Numbered from the stretch's first letter, positions 7,621-17,895 are shown. The stretch: DNA of 64,000 bases from Alphaproteobacteria bacterium (GCA_018222865.1 JAAEZM010000001.1:125457-189456); one strand, 5' to 3'. The notes: generated from the sequence alone by a model not told the origin. Made by a program: numbers and translations.

Positions 7621-8603
7621 TTCTCCGCGGCATCGCCGTTTTCACGCTGAGCCTCGCGAGCGCGGCGGTGCGCTTTCAGATCATGGACGGTTGCGCCTGT
7701 GGTCTCCACCCCGTCCGCCTTGGTGCTCGAGAGCTGATTGGCGAGGGTGTAGTACCAGACCCGCCCCCATATCGCGGCATAAATGGGAATGATCGCCAAA
7801 GCGGTCATCAAACGTTCGAGCGGGCCTGGATAAAACTTCCAGAAATACTTCACGAAACCAGAAGCTTTGTGCGTTTCCACGAAAAGCGGGCTCGAACGGC
7901 TTGTGCCGCCATAGTGGAGAATATTCGCACGCGGTTCGATAAAGACTTCGCCACCAGCTTCACGGACCTGCCGGCACATATCGATATCTTCGACGTGGAG
8001 AAAATACTGCTCATCAAATCCGCCCCGCGCGAGAAAAGCCGCGCGCGGCACCATCATCGCAGCGCCAGACACCGTCGGCACGCGGGACAGGCCCGCGGGA
8101 ACGGGTCGCTTCTCCATATGGATCGCATCGCGCCCGAAGGTTGAACTATTATGGTTCAAGAAGCCCGCCATCGCTGATAGAGGCGTCAGCTCGCCGCGAC
8201 GCCCGCCACGCTGCTCTGTACCATCATCATTGAGAATGCGGGCACCGATCACCCAATCCTCCAGATGCATACGGCCCGCAGAAGCCTTCAATGCCGCCGC
8301 CGCTTCTTCATTGATAAGGGCGTCCGGGTTCAGGAACAGAATGACGTCACCCGTCGCACGCTTTGCACCGATATTGCACCCTTTGGCGAAGCCCAGATTC
8401 TCGCCCGTCTCGATCAGGGTGAAATGATCATGCTCTGCCGCCATATCCCGCAGCATCGCCAGGGTTTCCGGAGGGTTTTCATGACTGACCAGGATGTACT
8501 CACCCACTGACGGCGTCGCCAGGACCGCCTCAATGGCATCCTTCAAGGACGGACCGCTCATCCAGGACACGGTCACGATACTCAACTGTGATGCACCGGG
8601 CAT
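7617..8603 (-). CDS. Glycosyltransferase family 2, rhamnosyltransferase-like
   Basis: 328 residues. It begins with a GT-A fold (LSIVTVSWMSGPSLKDAIEAVL) and has the WbbL-type features LGFAKGCNIGAKRATGDVILFLNPDA (about 68-93), FLARGGFDEQYFLHVEDIDMC (about 190-210) and a C-terminal hydrophobic stretch near 270. These enzymes add deoxyhexoses such as rhamnose to lipid-linked polysaccharide precursors in the cytoplasm. Its ATG overlaps the stop of the upstream ligase-like gene (ATGA), implying translational coupling and a shared job in surface polysaccharide assembly. The sugar specificity is not readable. Confidence 0.87.
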   Translation of the reverse strand: MPGASQLSIVTVSWMSGPSLKDAIEAVLATPSVGEYILVSHENPPETLAMLRDMAAEHDHFTLIETGENLGFAKGCNIGAKRATGDVILFLNPDALINEEAAAALKASAGRMHLEDWVIGARILNDDGTEQRGGRRGELTPLSAMAGFLNHNSSTFGRDAIHMEKRPVPAGLSRVPTVSGAAMMVPRAAFLARGGFDEQYFLHVEDIDMCRQVREAGGEVFIEPRANILHYGGTSRSSPLFVETHKASGFVKYFWKFYPGPLERLMTALAIIPIYAAIWGRVWYYTLANQLSSTKADGVETTGATVHDLKAHRRAREAQRENGDAAEN

Positions 8604-9856
8604 CAGACAACCTTCTCTAAATCGGACTTATCTGTGTCCAACATATTCGCCGCTTCAGCCTCGGGGCGAAGCATGCGCACTGCGGCAATCGCCAGCGCCA
8701 ACGAGGCCTGATGCCATTCCTGCCAGACACCGTAGGAAAACACCAGAAGACACGCATAGGATGTCAACACCCAAGCCAAGGCCAGAACCTCGATCTGGGA
8801 CATGGTTGTCTGGCGGCCCAGAACATCACCGACGGCCAACAGGCTCGCCGCCAGCAAAATCACTCCAACCAGCCCGGTTTCCAACCAGATATGCAAGGCG
8901 GCGTTATGGGGATGAAGCGGTAGGACATCCCAATTATAGCCCTCCACCTGGATGCCTTCACCCAGCTCACGTGATGCGTCCAGCCCGTACCCAAACCAGG
9001 GATTCTCGACGATAAGATCGCTGGCGAATTCCCAAATCTCCAACCGCCAGACCCAGGACTGAGGCAGTTGCCCCAGCATGCTTTCCGGAATGATTGCAAT
9101 AAGGCTCGGCATGAAAACCGGCATGATGACAACAAAACCCGCCAAGGCGATAAAGATCGTCGGCAATGCCAGTCGGGGTTTGAAATAGGCAAAGGCAACC
9201 ACAAGCGCGCTGGCAACAAACGCGATTGCATTAACGGCGAGACCAAAACTCATCGCCGCGATGAAGGTCAGAGCGAGAAGCGCGAACGCCAGCCGCGGAG
9301 CACCTCGCAACCAGAGAAGTATCGCGGCTGGACCAGCCAGCAAAACCAGAACGGCCACCCCATGACCCAGGCTGCGGCTCACCCTGTGTAATAAACCCCG
9401 CATGTCCGTGATATCTGCGTTTTCAAAACCGATCTTGAAACTGATGGTTCCATGACCGCCCGTGAGGCTCTCGAAAACGAACATCGTCGCGGCAGCAAAG
9501 ACAAAAACAATCAGACACCCCAGGGCTCGCTCGCGCCAGGGGCCTTCCAACGCTCCAACCCGCCAGGCGAACAGAATATACAGCGGGATTCCCAGGACGG
9601 TTTTCGGGATCTGCTCCGGATTGTCATGAGGCGACCAAAGAAAGCTGGTCGCCGTCCAGAGCAAGAAGAGCATTCCGGGTATAAGGGGCCAGGCCCACTC
9701 GATCCGCCGATAGCTGATCGGCTGCAAAGGCGTCATCAGCAAGGCGCAAAACGCCAAAAGCGGCGCGATGAGCAACCCCCCGGAGATCGCCCCGGGAAAA
9801 GCCAGAAGGAAGGCGAAGCACGCCAGCAGGCCGACTTTCGTCTCTCGCCGGTTCAT
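8603..9856 (-). CDS. O-antigen ligase/polymerase-like membrane protein (Wzy_C)
   Basis: 417 residues with about ten to twelve hydrophobic segments. The large periplasmic loop near residues 280-330 carries WFGYGLDASRELGEG and LPLHPHNAALHIWLETGLVG, the H-x-H-N and WLETGLVG pattern of the Wzy_C/WaaL superfamily. This family includes O-antigen ligases, polymerases and protein glycosylases, and they cannot be told apart here. It is coupled to the downstream GT2 gene through ATGA. A role in surface polysaccharide or O-antigen assembly fits both. Confidence 0.82.
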   Translation of the reverse strand: MNRRETKVGLLACFAFLLAFPGAISGGLLIAPLLAFCALLMTPLQPISYRRIEWAWPLIPGMLFLLWTATSFLWSPHDNPEQIPKTVLGIPLYILFAWRVGALEGPWRERALGCLIVFVFAAATMFVFESLTGGHGTISFKIGFENADITDMRGLLHRVSRSLGHGVAVLVLLAGPAAILLWLRGAPRLAFALLALTFIAAMSFGLAVNAIAFVASALVVAFAYFKPRLALPTIFIALAGFVVIMPVFMPSLIAIIPESMLGQLPQSWVWRLEIWEFASDLIVENPWFGYGLDASRELGEGIQVEGYNWDVLPLHPHNAALHIWLETGLVGVILLAASLLAVGDVLGRQTTMSQIEVLALAWVLTSYACLLVFSYGVWQEWHQASLALAIAAVRMLRPEAEAANMLDTDKSDLEKVV

Positions 9857-9875
9857 GCTCCGCCTCCGCTAATTC

Positions 9876-11813
9876 CTAGGCCAAACGCTTGAGGTCGGGC
9901 GCGAGCGCACGCTCGCCCAGAAGCGCAATCGCATCGTCGAGTGACATGATTTCCTGGGTCTTGCCCTGTTCACCAAGGAAGCGCAATGCCACCTTGCCCT
10001 CTTCCGCTTCCTTGCGGCCGACGACAGCGATGACCGGCACTTTACCGACCGAATGCTCGCGGACCTTATAATTGATCTTCTCATTGCGAAGATCCGTCTC
10101 AACCCGGATCCCGGCGTCAGCCATCGCCGAACGCACCTCTTCGGCATAGGAATCTGCGTCGGAGGTGATCGTCGCAACGATGACCTGGCGCGGTGCCAGC
10201 CACAAAGGCAGCTTGCCGGCGTAATTCTCAAGAAGTACGCCAAGGAAGCGCTCGAGCGAACCAAGAATGGCGCGGTGCAGCATGACCGGGCGGTGCTTGT
10301 CCGCGTCCTCGCCGATATAGGCTGCATCGAGGCGTTCCGGCAGGTTGAAGTCACACTGTATGGTGCCTGTCTGCCATTCCCGACCGATCGCATCTTTGAC
10401 AACGAAGTCAAGCTTGGGCCCGTAGAAAGCCCCATCCCCCGGATTGTACTCATAGTCGAGGCCAGACGCTTCGGCTGCCGCCTTCAGCGCGGCCTCCGCC
10501 TTGTCCCAAACTTCATCAGAGCCGACCCGCATATCAGGGCGGTCTGAGAATTTGATACGCGGCTCTTCAAAGCCGAAATCCTCGTATACGGATTTCAGCA
10601 GCTCACAAAACGCGGTGACTTCGTCGGTAATCTGGTCGACCGTGCAGAAAATATGCGCGTCATCCTGAACAAATCCGCGCACCCGCATCAAGCCATGCAG
10701 GGAACCAGATGGCTCATAGCGATGGCAGGACCCGAATTCAGCCATACGCAGCGGCAAGTCACGGTAGGATTTCTGACCCTGATTGAACACCTGAACGTGA
10801 CACGGACAGTTCATCGGCTTCACCGCAAGGATTTTCTCCTCCTGATCGATGGAAGAGATGAACATATTCTCACGATACTTGTCCCAGTGGCCAGAAGCTT
10901 CCCAGAATTTCCGGTCCATCAGCTGTGGCGTTTTGATCTCGACATAGCCGTTTTCTTCGAGACGCCGGCGCATATAATTCTCGACCGACCGATAAAGTGT
11001 CCACCCGGCGGGATGCCAGAAAACCTGGCCTTGCGCCTCTTCTTGAAAGTGGAAAAGCTCCATCTGCTTGCCCAAGCGGCGATGATCGCGCTTCTCCGCC
11101 TCTTCAAGACGATGCAAATGCGCCTTGAGCTGCTTATCGTCCAGCCAAGCCGTACCGTAGATACGCTGCAGCTGGGCATTGCGATGATCTCCACGCCAAT
11201 AGGCACCGGCGAGTTTCATCAATTTGAAGGCCTTGCCGATCTTGCCCGTGGAGGGCAGGTGCGGCCCGCGGCAGAGATCAAACCACTCGCCCTGACGATA
11301 AATCGTGATCGTCTCATCTTCCGGCAGGTCGCGGATCAGTTCAGCCTTGTAGGCCTCGCCCATCTCTTCAAATTTGGCGATCGCGTCATTTCGATCCCAG
11401 ACCTCGCGCTCAAACGGCAGATCGGCATCAATGATTTCGCGCATGCGCTTTTCAATCGCTTCGAAATCCTCGGTCGAGAACGCTTCTTCGCGCGCGAAAT
11501 CATAGTAAAAGCCGTCTTCGACAGCCGGGCCAATCGTAACCTGGGTGCCCGGGAAGAGGTCCTGGACAGCCTGTGCCAGAACATGCGCCGTGTCGTGCCG
11601 GACGATTTCCAGGGCTTCATCATCCTTGCGCGTGATGAGGGCGACCTCGCTATCGCCCTCGAACGGACGCGTGAGATCCCATTCCTCGCCATTCACCTTC
11701 GCGAACATGGAGGCCTTCGCCAAGGACTTGGAAATGTCGTTGGCGAGGTCCAGTGGCGTTGCACCCTGGGGCAATTCGCGCGCCGAACCGTCGGGAAGCG
11801 TAACCTTAATCAT
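9876..11813 (-). CDS. thrS: Threonyl-tRNA synthetase
   Basis: 645 residues from the ATG at 11813 ([15 protein letters not shown]), the standard start of the TGS domain. A TTG at 11822 is in frame but lacks a better ribosome site. Domain order: TGS (1-60), editing domain with [12 protein letters not shown] and the second metal-binding part, class II catalytic core with motif 2 ([22 protein letters not shown]) and the zinc Cys in [10 protein letters not shown], then the anticodon domain. Charges tRNA-Thr in the cytoplasm. It lies five bases downstream of yidD, within a likely operon with the NifU-like gene. Confidence 0.97.
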   Translation of the reverse strand: MIKVTLPDGSARELPQGATPLDLANDISKSLAKASMFAKVNGEEWDLTRPFEGDSEVALITRKDDEALEIVRHDTAHVLAQAVQDLFPGTQVTIGPAVEDGFYYDFAREEAFSTEDFEAIEKRMREIIDADLPFEREVWDRNDAIAKFEEMGEAYKAELIRDLPEDETITIYRQGEWFDLCRGPHLPSTGKIGKAFKLMKLAGAYWRGDHRNAQLQRIYGTAWLDDKQLKAHLHRLEEAEKRDHRRLGKQMELFHFQEEAQGQVFWHPAGWTLYRSVENYMRRRLEENGYVEIKTPQLMDRKFWEASGHWDKYRENMFISSIDQEEKILAVKPMNCPCHVQVFNQGQKSYRDLPLRMAEFGSCHRYEPSGSLHGLMRVRGFVQDDAHIFCTVDQITDEVTAFCELLKSVYEDFGFEEPRIKFSDRPDMRVGSDEVWDKAEAALKAAAEASGLDYEYNPGDGAFYGPKLDFVVKDAIGREWQTGTIQCDFNLPERLDAAYIGEDADKHRPVMLHRAILGSLERFLGVLLENYAGKLPLWLAPRQVIVATITSDADSYAEEVRSAMADAGIRVETDLRNEKINYKVREHSVGKVPVIAVVGRKEAEEGKVALRFLGEQGKTQEIMSLDDAIALLGERALAPDLKRLA

Positions 11814-11818
11814 AGTCT

Positions 11819-12184
11819 TCAATCCTTATCGTCGGCTGGCTGAGCCGTCGAAAGCCTCTTCATCTCAACTCGCGGGTGGGGCGAGCGAAACGCCCAGACT
11901 GCCCACCACGGCTTATCGGTGCTCTCCGTCGGAGCCGGGTCATATCCCCAGGTTCCGCCCGGCCTGCAGCGTCCGAACCGCCCCAGCGCCAACCAGAAGC
12001 CGCGCCATGCGCCCTGTGCCCGAACAGCGTCCATGGCATAGTTTGAACAGCTCGGCTCATGCCGGCACCGAATACCCACTGCATAAAAGACAGGCGAAAT
12101 CAGTAATTGATAGGTGCGCAACACACCCATCGCCAGCCATTCGGCAGGCCCGTTCAGATTAAGATTTCGCTCGCTCGAACACAT
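11819..12184 (-). CDS. yidD: Membrane protein insertion efficiency factor YidD
   Basis: About 121 residues. The core [34 protein letters not shown] followed by [24 protein letters not shown] is the YidD family signature, with its conserved Cys residues. It is longer than the usual 70-90 residues because of an N-terminal extension and a charged C-terminal tail. YidD is a membrane-surface helper of YidC/Sec insertion. The start is uncertain: ATG 12184 is used, while TTG 12193 and ATG 12130 are possible, and none has a clear ribosome site. It sits between the NifU-like gene and thrS. Confidence 0.88.
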   Translation of the reverse strand: MCSSERNLNLNGPAEWLAMGVLRTYQLLISPVFYAVGIRCRHEPSCSNYAMDAVRAQGAWRGFWLALGRFGRCRPGGTWGYDPAPTESTDKPWWAVWAFRSPHPRVEMKRLSTAQPADDKD

Positions 12185-12332
12185 ATGAGTCAAAGCTTTT
12201 AACGTGGCGAAACGCCCTGTCCACCTGTCAACTTGCCGGGACGCAGCCAGCCTTGTGAAATTTTGTGTTGGAATGCTGTTTTATTTCCGGATCGCGAACC
12301 ATCGCCGGCTGGCATGGCCGGGGGCCGCGACC

Positions 12333-12782
12333 CTATCCAGTCAGCCGTGTAGTCGATGTTTCGCGCGCCGTTTCAATCGCTTCAACAGCCGCGTTGAACG
12401 CCAGCAAAATGGACTGATGACGGGCTGCGTAGTCGCGAGCGCCCTCCAGCACAGCCAGCTCATCAAACCGGCCGTGTGGCGCCTGGCCGCCGGTTTTGAG
12501 CATGTCGCGCAGCGCGTCGCGGGCTGCGAACACCTCGTCTTCGGACGCGCCAATCGCATGGCGAGCAAAGATCGAGGCCGAGGCCTGGCCCAGAGCGCAG
12601 GCCTTCACCCGCAGAGCGAGATCGCTGATCCGCCCGTTATCGACAGAGAGATCGATTTCCACTTCTGACCCGCATAGACGCGAAACTTTGCGCACGCTGG
12701 CCTGCGGATGAGCCAGCGCGCCCAGATGCGGAATATCAGCTGCCAGTTGCAGCACCGCATTGGAGTAAAGCGCGTCATTCAT
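12333..12782 (-). CDS. NifU/IscU-like iron-sulfur scaffold protein
   Basis: 149 residues of the SufU/IscU fold. The first Cys is in LCGSEVEIDL (about residue 37) and the second in VKACALGQASASIF (about 62). The position of the third scaffold Cys is instead occupied by LEGARDYAARHQSILLAF, without Cys. This three-to-two Cys variant is a conserved alphaproteobacterial family rather than a decayed copy, since the rest is intact. A role in Fe-S assembly or tRNA sulfuration is plausible but not proven. It is probably transcribed with yidD and thrS. Confidence 0.82.
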   Translation of the reverse strand: MNDALYSNAVLQLAADIPHLGALAHPQASVRKVSRLCGSEVEIDLSVDNGRISDLALRVKACALGQASASIFARHAIGASEDEVFAARDALRDMLKTGGQAPHGRFDELAVLEGARDYAARHQSILLAFNAAVEAIETARETSTTRLTG

Positions 12783-12842
12783 GAGGTCTATTTAGGAGAG
12801 AATGCCCGGCTTTGCCAATCATCCATTGCAATCGGGGTGAAA

Positions 12843-12880
12843 CTCCCGGTCCGGCGACACGGGCAAAGCCGGACCGGGAG
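12843..12880 (-). terminator. Strong hairpin after the chemoreceptor gene
   Basis: A perfect 13-bp inverted repeat (12843-12855 with 12868-12880, CTCCCGGTCCGGC and its complement) with a 12-base loop, starting 12 bases after the MCP stop. The following tract on the minus strand (TTTCACC) is a weak U-run, so termination may be partial. Confidence 0.65.
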
Positions 12881-12891
12881 GGTGTGACGAT

Positions 12892-14784
12892 TTAGGCCGC
12901 CGACACTTCTTTGAGGAATTCGCGGCACAGGCTCCGCAATTCAACAATCCGGGTTTCAAGATTCTCGCCGACCTGGGCAACCGATTGCGCCTCATCACTG
13001 GTTTCTTCAGCGGTGACGCGGATCGAGTTGACGCTTGATGCGGCCTCGCGGGTGCCAAGGGCGGCCTCATGCGCCGCACCGGCGATCTCGGTTACTGCGG
13101 CCCCTTGCTGGGTGACCACACTCGCAGCCGCGGCAGCTTGCGTGCGGATATCTTCCAGCGCACCGAGCACCTCGGTCGTCGCGCCGGTGACCGCGCCTGA
13201 GCGGGTCTGGACATCATTGACCTTCCGCGCGATCTCCTCATTGAGCGCCTGCGCCTGGTTTGCCAAGGATTTGACTTCGCTGGCAACCACAGCAAAGCCC
13301 TTGCCGGCCTCACCCGCACGGGCCGCTTCAATCGTGGCGTTGAGCGCCAGCAGATTGGTCTGCTCGGCCACATCATTGATCAGCCCGATCGCTCCAACCA
13401 TTTCCTTCACCGCAGCTTCCATCTGCTGAAGGTCACTCTTGGCACCATCTGCCCGGTTGGCTGCGCCGCTGACGAGTTCGGTTACGCGTTCGCTGACCCT
13501 TTGGATTTCACCAATGGATGCATTCAGCTCCTCGGCCGAACTGGCGACGGTTTGGACATTTGCACTGGATTCCTCGGAACTTGCCGCCACCGAGGCCACT
13601 TGTTCCTTGCTTGAATCGAGTGAATTCGACATGTGCTGCGCGGCAACGCGCAGATCCTTGGCGTAATCGCCTACGCCATCGAACTGCACCGTAGCCTCAT
13701 CATCAAAGGTCTGGACCAGCTGGGCGATCGCTTCAGACCGTTCCAGCTTGGCCTGTTGTTCTGCAGCCTGCGCTTCGCGCATGCCGGCCGCCTCGCCCAG
13801 CTGACAGCGGAAGCCTTCCAGCGCCCGCGCCAGCTCGCCAACCTCGTCAAAACGCTCCTGATCCTGGACGACTTGATCGTAATTCTCATCGACGAGGGTC
13901 TGGGTCGAGTTTGTAATGCGCTTCAGCGGCCGCACGATGGAGGAGGCGATAAACCAGGCCGCAACGCCAGACAGGATGGCACCAATAATTGAAAGCGCGA
14001 TGATGATTGTTTGCGCATTGACCAGCGCAGAAACCGAAACGCCCTGGAGCTCAAGCGCCCTTGCGGAAAGCTCATCCGCCTTGGCTTCAGAGGCTTCGAG
14101 CATCATGGGGCCGATATCATCAAGCGTCCCTGTAAATACCAGATTGCGCGCCTGGATCGCTGACTGAAGGTCGGCGAGTGCCGCGGAAGCGGCATTTCCA
14201 GGCATAGCAGCGGGCCCACCCAGGTTTACAAGCTGGGAGAGCAGGCTGCGGGCTTCAGCAATGTCCTCGGCCTGATTATCGAGCAGGAAGCGCTCTGCCG
14301 CGAAAACCGCGCGCCCGGCCAGGCCCTGTGTCTGAAGGTCACTCGCGCTGGCCGTCAAAAGTTGATCGGCGGCTGTGCGATAATCGGAAAACGCCTGCTC
14401 GCGGCGCATCTGGTGTTCGACGGCCTGCTGGAAAGACACAGCATAGGCTTGGGCCATTTCCGACATTTGGGCCGCAAGTGCCGGATCGGTTCGGGAGAGC
14501 GTCGCGGAATCGCGGACCACTTCATCAAGATTTGCGACCACCTCGCTTGCCCTTTCCGGTCGCCCGGTCGCACGCCACCCGAAGGCCTCCAAACGGGCCT
14601 CTGTGACATCCTCCTGGATAGCCGAAACCAGCCGGTAGCTATCAAGTGTGTCTTGATACTCGCTGAAGCGACCGATCGTAGAATTCATGGTGAAGAAGCC
14701 TACAGCCCCCAGTACCAGAACCATGCTGACGACAGCGCCGAACCCGTAATACAGGCGGCTGGAGATGCGCATCTTTAACGACAT
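12892..14784 (-). CDS. Methyl-accepting chemotaxis protein
   Basis: 630 residues. TM1 at about 14-33, an all-helical periplasmic sensor of about 220 residues, TM2 near 255-277, HAMP ([15 protein letters not shown] onward), then the cytoplasmic signalling helices with the tip [20 protein letters not shown] and [12 protein letters not shown]. The sensor has no recognised Cache or PAS fold and looks like a four-helix-bundle type. Ligand unknown. There is no CheR-docking pentapeptide: the chain ends FLKEVSAA. Ribosome site GAGAGG before the ATG at 14784. It is monocistronic, ended by the hairpin at 12843-12880. Confidence 0.95.
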   Translation of the reverse strand: MSLKMRISSRLYYGFGAVVSMVLVLGAVGFFTMNSTIGRFSEYQDTLDSYRLVSAIQEDVTEARLEAFGWRATGRPERASEVVANLDEVVRDSATLSRTDPALAAQMSEMAQAYAVSFQQAVEHQMRREQAFSDYRTAADQLLTASASDLQTQGLAGRAVFAAERFLLDNQAEDIAEARSLLSQLVNLGGPAAMPGNAASAALADLQSAIQARNLVFTGTLDDIGPMMLEASEAKADELSARALELQGVSVSALVNAQTIIIALSIIGAILSGVAAWFIASSIVRPLKRITNSTQTLVDENYDQVVQDQERFDEVGELARALEGFRCQLGEAAGMREAQAAEQQAKLERSEAIAQLVQTFDDEATVQFDGVGDYAKDLRVAAQHMSNSLDSSKEQVASVAASSEESSANVQTVASSAEELNASIGEIQRVSERVTELVSGAANRADGAKSDLQQMEAAVKEMVGAIGLINDVAEQTNLLALNATIEAARAGEAGKGFAVVASEVKSLANQAQALNEEIARKVNDVQTRSGAVTGATTEVLGALEDIRTQAAAAASVVTQQGAAVTEIAGAAHEAALGTREAASSVNSIRVTAEETSDEAQSVAQVGENLETRIVELRSLCREFLKEVSAA

Positions 14785-14832
14785 GACCGAAGACCTCTCG
14801 CATTGCTTGGCAAAACCAAGCGCAGCGCGGGG

Positions 14833-14847
14833 TTAATGCGATCTTAT
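14833..14847 (-). promoter_or_regulatory. CtrA-like half-consensus upstream of the chemoreceptor
   Basis: Read on the minus strand: ATAA GATCGCA TTAA, one mismatch from TTAA-N7-TTAA, 49 bases before the MCP start. The same bases also form a short inverted repeat (GCGAT AAG ATCGC). Motor and chemotaxis genes are frequent CtrA targets in Caulobacterales. The one mismatch makes this tentative. Confidence 0.3.
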
Positions 14848-15008
14848 CGCAATTCCACAGCTTTTTTGGAGGTAATAATTCAGAACCAAATAAATGGTTT
14901 ATTTTTAGACACTTCGCCTTTTGATTGCACATACTCATAGAATATAAGCGCACGCGGAATGCGTGCCATACTCCCAGCACAACCCCGGATCAGATGCGAA
15001 TCATCGGA

Positions 15009-15251
15009 TTAATGTGCGTACTTGCGCTCGCTATGGCCAAGCACGCGCGGAAATTCATAATCCGGCGACACGGGCTCGCCCGTGCGTTGGCACTCATTGA
15101 TCTCGGTGACGGCAAAATCACGCAAAGCTGCAGAAGCACGTGCGAGCGTTTCGGCCTCCACCTCATTTGCACTCACAACGCGGACAATCGTCATGAAATG
15201 TCCGCGTTCATCTGCACCCAGCAGAGATACCTCAAACACGTCCAGCTTCAT
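15009..15251 (-). CDS. Small protein of unknown function, paralogue of the next gene
   Basis: 80 residues, soluble and acidic. Ribosome site GGAGGGG six bases before the ATG at 15251. It aligns along its whole length with the product of 15350-15619: FEVSLLGADERGHFMTIVRVVSA against YNVMVLAEDAVGACFITFGVVAA, and FPRVLGHSERKY against VPEVLGRTEPVY. The two are therefore a diverged tandem duplication. It is the distal gene of the cysS group. No known domain recognised. Confidence 0.75.
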   Translation of the reverse strand: MKLDVFEVSLLGADERGHFMTIVRVVSANEVEAETLARASAALRDFAVTEINECQRTGEPVSPDYEFPRVLGHSERKYAH

Positions 15252-15349
15252 GCCGCCCCTCCGAAGACTCTTGGATTGAGCCTATCGAAACTGGATGATT
15301 CGACAAAGAGGAGATCGGCCCGATGGCGGGATAGCGAATTACCGACGGG

Positions 15350-15619
15350 CTAGAACGCGTCCTCATCTGCTATCTCATCCTCGTCGAGATAGACAGGCTC
15401 GGTGCGCCCCAAAACCTCCGGCACATCACTGATATCGCCGGGCTCTACATCGTCAGGCAGCCAGACTTCCTCGGCCTCCACAGACCAATAACCTTCAGCC
15501 TGCGCTGCGCCGAGGGCGAGGGTTGCAGCTTGAGCGTCATCTGCTGCAACCACGCCAAAGGTAATGAAACAGGCGCCAACCGCATCCTCGGCCAGAACCA
15601 TGACATTATAACCCTTCAT
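15350..15619 (-). CDS. Small acidic protein of unknown function, paralogue of the preceding small protein
   Basis: 89 residues, very acidic C-terminus (EPVYLDEDEIADEDAF). The ATG at 15619 is preceded by AGGAG five bases upstream, better than the GTG at 15622. It begins eight bases after the cysS stop, so it is almost certainly co-transcribed and perhaps co-translated with cysS. It shares its fold pattern (V-x-L, one central helix rich in Ala, then VLGxxExxY) with the 80-residue protein at 15009-15251. Function unknown. Confidence 0.78.
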   Translation of the reverse strand: MKGYNVMVLAEDAVGACFITFGVVAADDAQAATLALGAAQAEGYWSVEAEEVWLPDDVEPGDISDVPEVLGRTEPVYLDEDEIADEDAF

Positions 15620-15627
15620 CACCTCTC

Positions 15628-17013
15628 CTAACCGCGCTTGCGCCAGGTTGAACCTTCAGGCCCGTCATCGACTTGCACATTGAGCGCGTTGAGCTCATCT
15701 CGGACTTGATCGGCAAGCGTCCAGTCTTTTTCGGCACGGGCCCGGTTGCGAGCCTCGATGAGACCATCGATCTTCTCGCGTTCTGAAGGATCCAGATCCG
15801 TCAGACCGAACCATTCATCCGGATCGCCCTGGGCAAGGCCGATCAGCTTGCCCGCCGCCAATAGCTGCGCTTTCGCTTGCGCCTTGGCCTCAGGCGTCTC
15901 CGCCTTGTTAGCTTCAGCCGTGATCTGGAACAGCGCGGAAAGTGCTTTCGGCGTGTTGAGATCATCGAGCATGGGCGCCAGGAAGATTTCTGGCACGTCC
16001 ACCTCGGCCACTTCGACATCGCTCAAACGGCGCAATACGCCATAGATGCGATCAAGAGACCGGCGGGTCTTGGCCAGCAAGTCCGCGGTCCATGTGAGAG
16101 GCGCCCGGTAATGCGCGGTGAGCAAGGCGTAACGCAGCACCTCGCCCGGCCACTCCTTGGCCAGATCATGGATCAGCTGAACATTGCCGAGCGATTTCGA
16201 CATTTTGTCCGTACCCATGGTCAAGAAACCATTGTGCAGCCAGTAATTGGCCATGGTTTTTCCGCCATGCGCGCACACTGATTGGGCAATTTCGTTCTCA
16301 TGGTGCGGGAAGACCAGGTCTGCGCCCCCGCCATGAATATCAAACGTCTCTCCGAGGTGTTTTTCGCTCATAGCCGAGCATTCCAGGTGCCAGCCCGGGC
16401 GGCCTCGACCAAACGGACTCTCCCATCCCGGGTCCCCGTCTGCGGCCGGCTTCCAGAGAACGAAGTCTCCTGGGTCTTTCTTATAGGGCGCAACTTCGAC
16501 CCGCGCACCGGCGATCATGTCGTCGAGTGAACGTCTGGAAAGCTTGCCGTACTTCTCATAGGAGCTGACCGAGAAGAGCACATGTCCTTCCGCCTCATAG
16601 GCATGACCAGTGTCGATGAGACGTTGGATCATGTCGATCATCTCGCCGATATGGTCCGTCGCGTGCGGCTCGATATCCGGCATGGCAACGCCAAGCGCAC
16701 CAACATCCTGGCGGTAGATCTCGCCGAAATGCGAGGTGATCTCGTCGATCGATTTGCCGGTCTGTTTGGACGCGTCGATAATTTTATCGTCAACATCTGT
16801 GATGTTCCGGGCATAGATCACCTTGTCCGCACCATAGATATGACGCAGCAGACGCGAGAGAACATCAAAGACGACAGCCGGACGCGCATTTCCAATATGC
16901 GCGTAATTATAAACGGTTGGGCCACAGACATACATGGTCACCCGGTCTGGATCGATCGGTTCGAACGGGCGCTTGTGCCGCGCCATCGTGTCGTAAAGGG
17001 TGAGCATGGTCAT
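15628..17013 (-). CDS. cysS: Cysteinyl-tRNA synthetase
   Basis: 461 residues, normal for the family. The HIGH motif appears as HIGNARP (39-45) after the zinc Cys in YVCGPTVYNY. The KMSKS loop is GTDKMSKSLGN, other zinc ligands lie in WHLECSAMS and the HHENE motif, and the C-terminal helical tRNA-binding domain ends STWRKRG. Attaches Cys to tRNA-Cys. ATG 17013 is used, with MTMLTLYDTM the conserved start. Two small paralogous proteins follow on the same strand. It is divergent from folE, with a 240-base gap holding both promoters. Confidence 0.97.
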   Translation of the reverse strand: MTMLTLYDTMARHKRPFEPIDPDRVTMYVCGPTVYNYAHIGNARPAVVFDVLSRLLRHIYGADKVIYARNITDVDDKIIDASKQTGKSIDEITSHFGEIYRQDVGALGVAMPDIEPHATDHIGEMIDMIQRLIDTGHAYEAEGHVLFSVSSYEKYGKLSRRSLDDMIAGARVEVAPYKKDPGDFVLWKPAADGDPGWESPFGRGRPGWHLECSAMSEKHLGETFDIHGGGADLVFPHHENEIAQSVCAHGGKTMANYWLHNGFLTMGTDKMSKSLGNVQLIHDLAKEWPGEVLRYALLTAHYRAPLTWTADLLAKTRRSLDRIYGVLRRLSDVEVAEVDVPEIFLAPMLDDLNTPKALSALFQITAEANKAETPEAKAQAKAQLLAAGKLIGLAQGDPDEWFGLTDLDPSEREKIDGLIEARNRARAEKDWTLADQVRDELNALNVQVDDGPEGSTWRKRG

Positions 17014-17253
17014 GGTGAAACTTTCTGAGAAAACCCGTTCTGAATTGAAGCTTGGGGAGTCGAAATACCGTGACGTGATTGGAAAACGTCAAAAGAGCGC
17101 CTACATAACCTGAAGCGCAGCCGCGCGAAACCGGAGGATTTCAGGCCGGGACTGTAAAAAAGTCTTCAGCCCTCCTTTGATCCGGAAACCGGAACTACGG
17201 CGTGATCGTATCACTTTGGGAGCGCCGACCCGATAACGAAAGGATCCATCCCG

Positions 17254-17871
17254 ATGGACGCCATGACACCTGATGATGCCCGCCTCGCGGCGGAAGAAAA
17301 AACTCGCCCGACCCGTGAAGAGGCCGAAGCCGCTGTTCGCACCCTGATTTCCTGGGCCGGTGACGACCCGGACCGTGAAGGCCTGATTGAAACACCCAAG
17401 CGCGTTGTCAAAGCGTATGAGGAATGGTTCTCCGGTTATAAGGATGACCCAGCAAAACTGCTCGGCAAAAAGTTCGAAGATGTGCAGGGCTATGACGATA
17501 TCGTCATGCTGACGAATATCGATGTGGAGTCTCATTGTGAACACCATATCGCCCCGATCCTGGGTGTGGCTCACGTCGCTTACCTGCCGACCAAGGCGGT
17601 TGTTGGAATTTCCAAGATTGCACGCGTGGTCGAGATCTTCGCCAAGCGCCTGCAAACCCAGGAAACCATGACGGCGCAGATTGCAGATGCACTCAATGAA
17701 GCCATGGAACCGCTGGGCGTGGCTGTCTATGTCGATGCCAAGCACCAGTGCATGACGACGCGCGGTGTGCACCACTCCAACGTCTCCACGATCACAACCA
17801 CCTTCACGGGTGCGTTCAAGGAAGATGCGGACCTGCGCAATCGCTTCCTGCGTTTGATCGAGAAGGCCTAA
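17254..17871 (+). CDS. folE: GTP cyclohydrolase I
   Basis: 205 residues, type IA FolE. The C-terminal T-fold has the zinc and active-site residues in [14 protein letters not shown] and [12 protein letters not shown], with the motif [11 protein letters not shown] near the end. It converts GTP to 7,8-dihydroneopterin triphosphate, the first step of folate synthesis; folP and fau, elsewhere in this window, act later in folate metabolism. AAAGGA eight bases before the ATG at 17254. A strong terminator follows, so the gene is probably monocistronic. Confidence 0.96.
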   Translation: MDAMTPDDARLAAEEKTRPTREEAEAAVRTLISWAGDDPDREGLIETPKRVVKAYEEWFSGYKDDPAKLLGKKFEDVQGYDDIVMLTNIDVESHCEHHIAPILGVAHVAYLPTKAVVGISKIARVVEIFAKRLQTQETMTAQIADALNEAMEPLGVAVYVDAKHQCMTTRGVHHSNVSTITTTFTGAFKEDADLRNRFLRLIEKA

Positions 17872-17895
17872 AACCTCCTCGCATCAAACTCAAAA

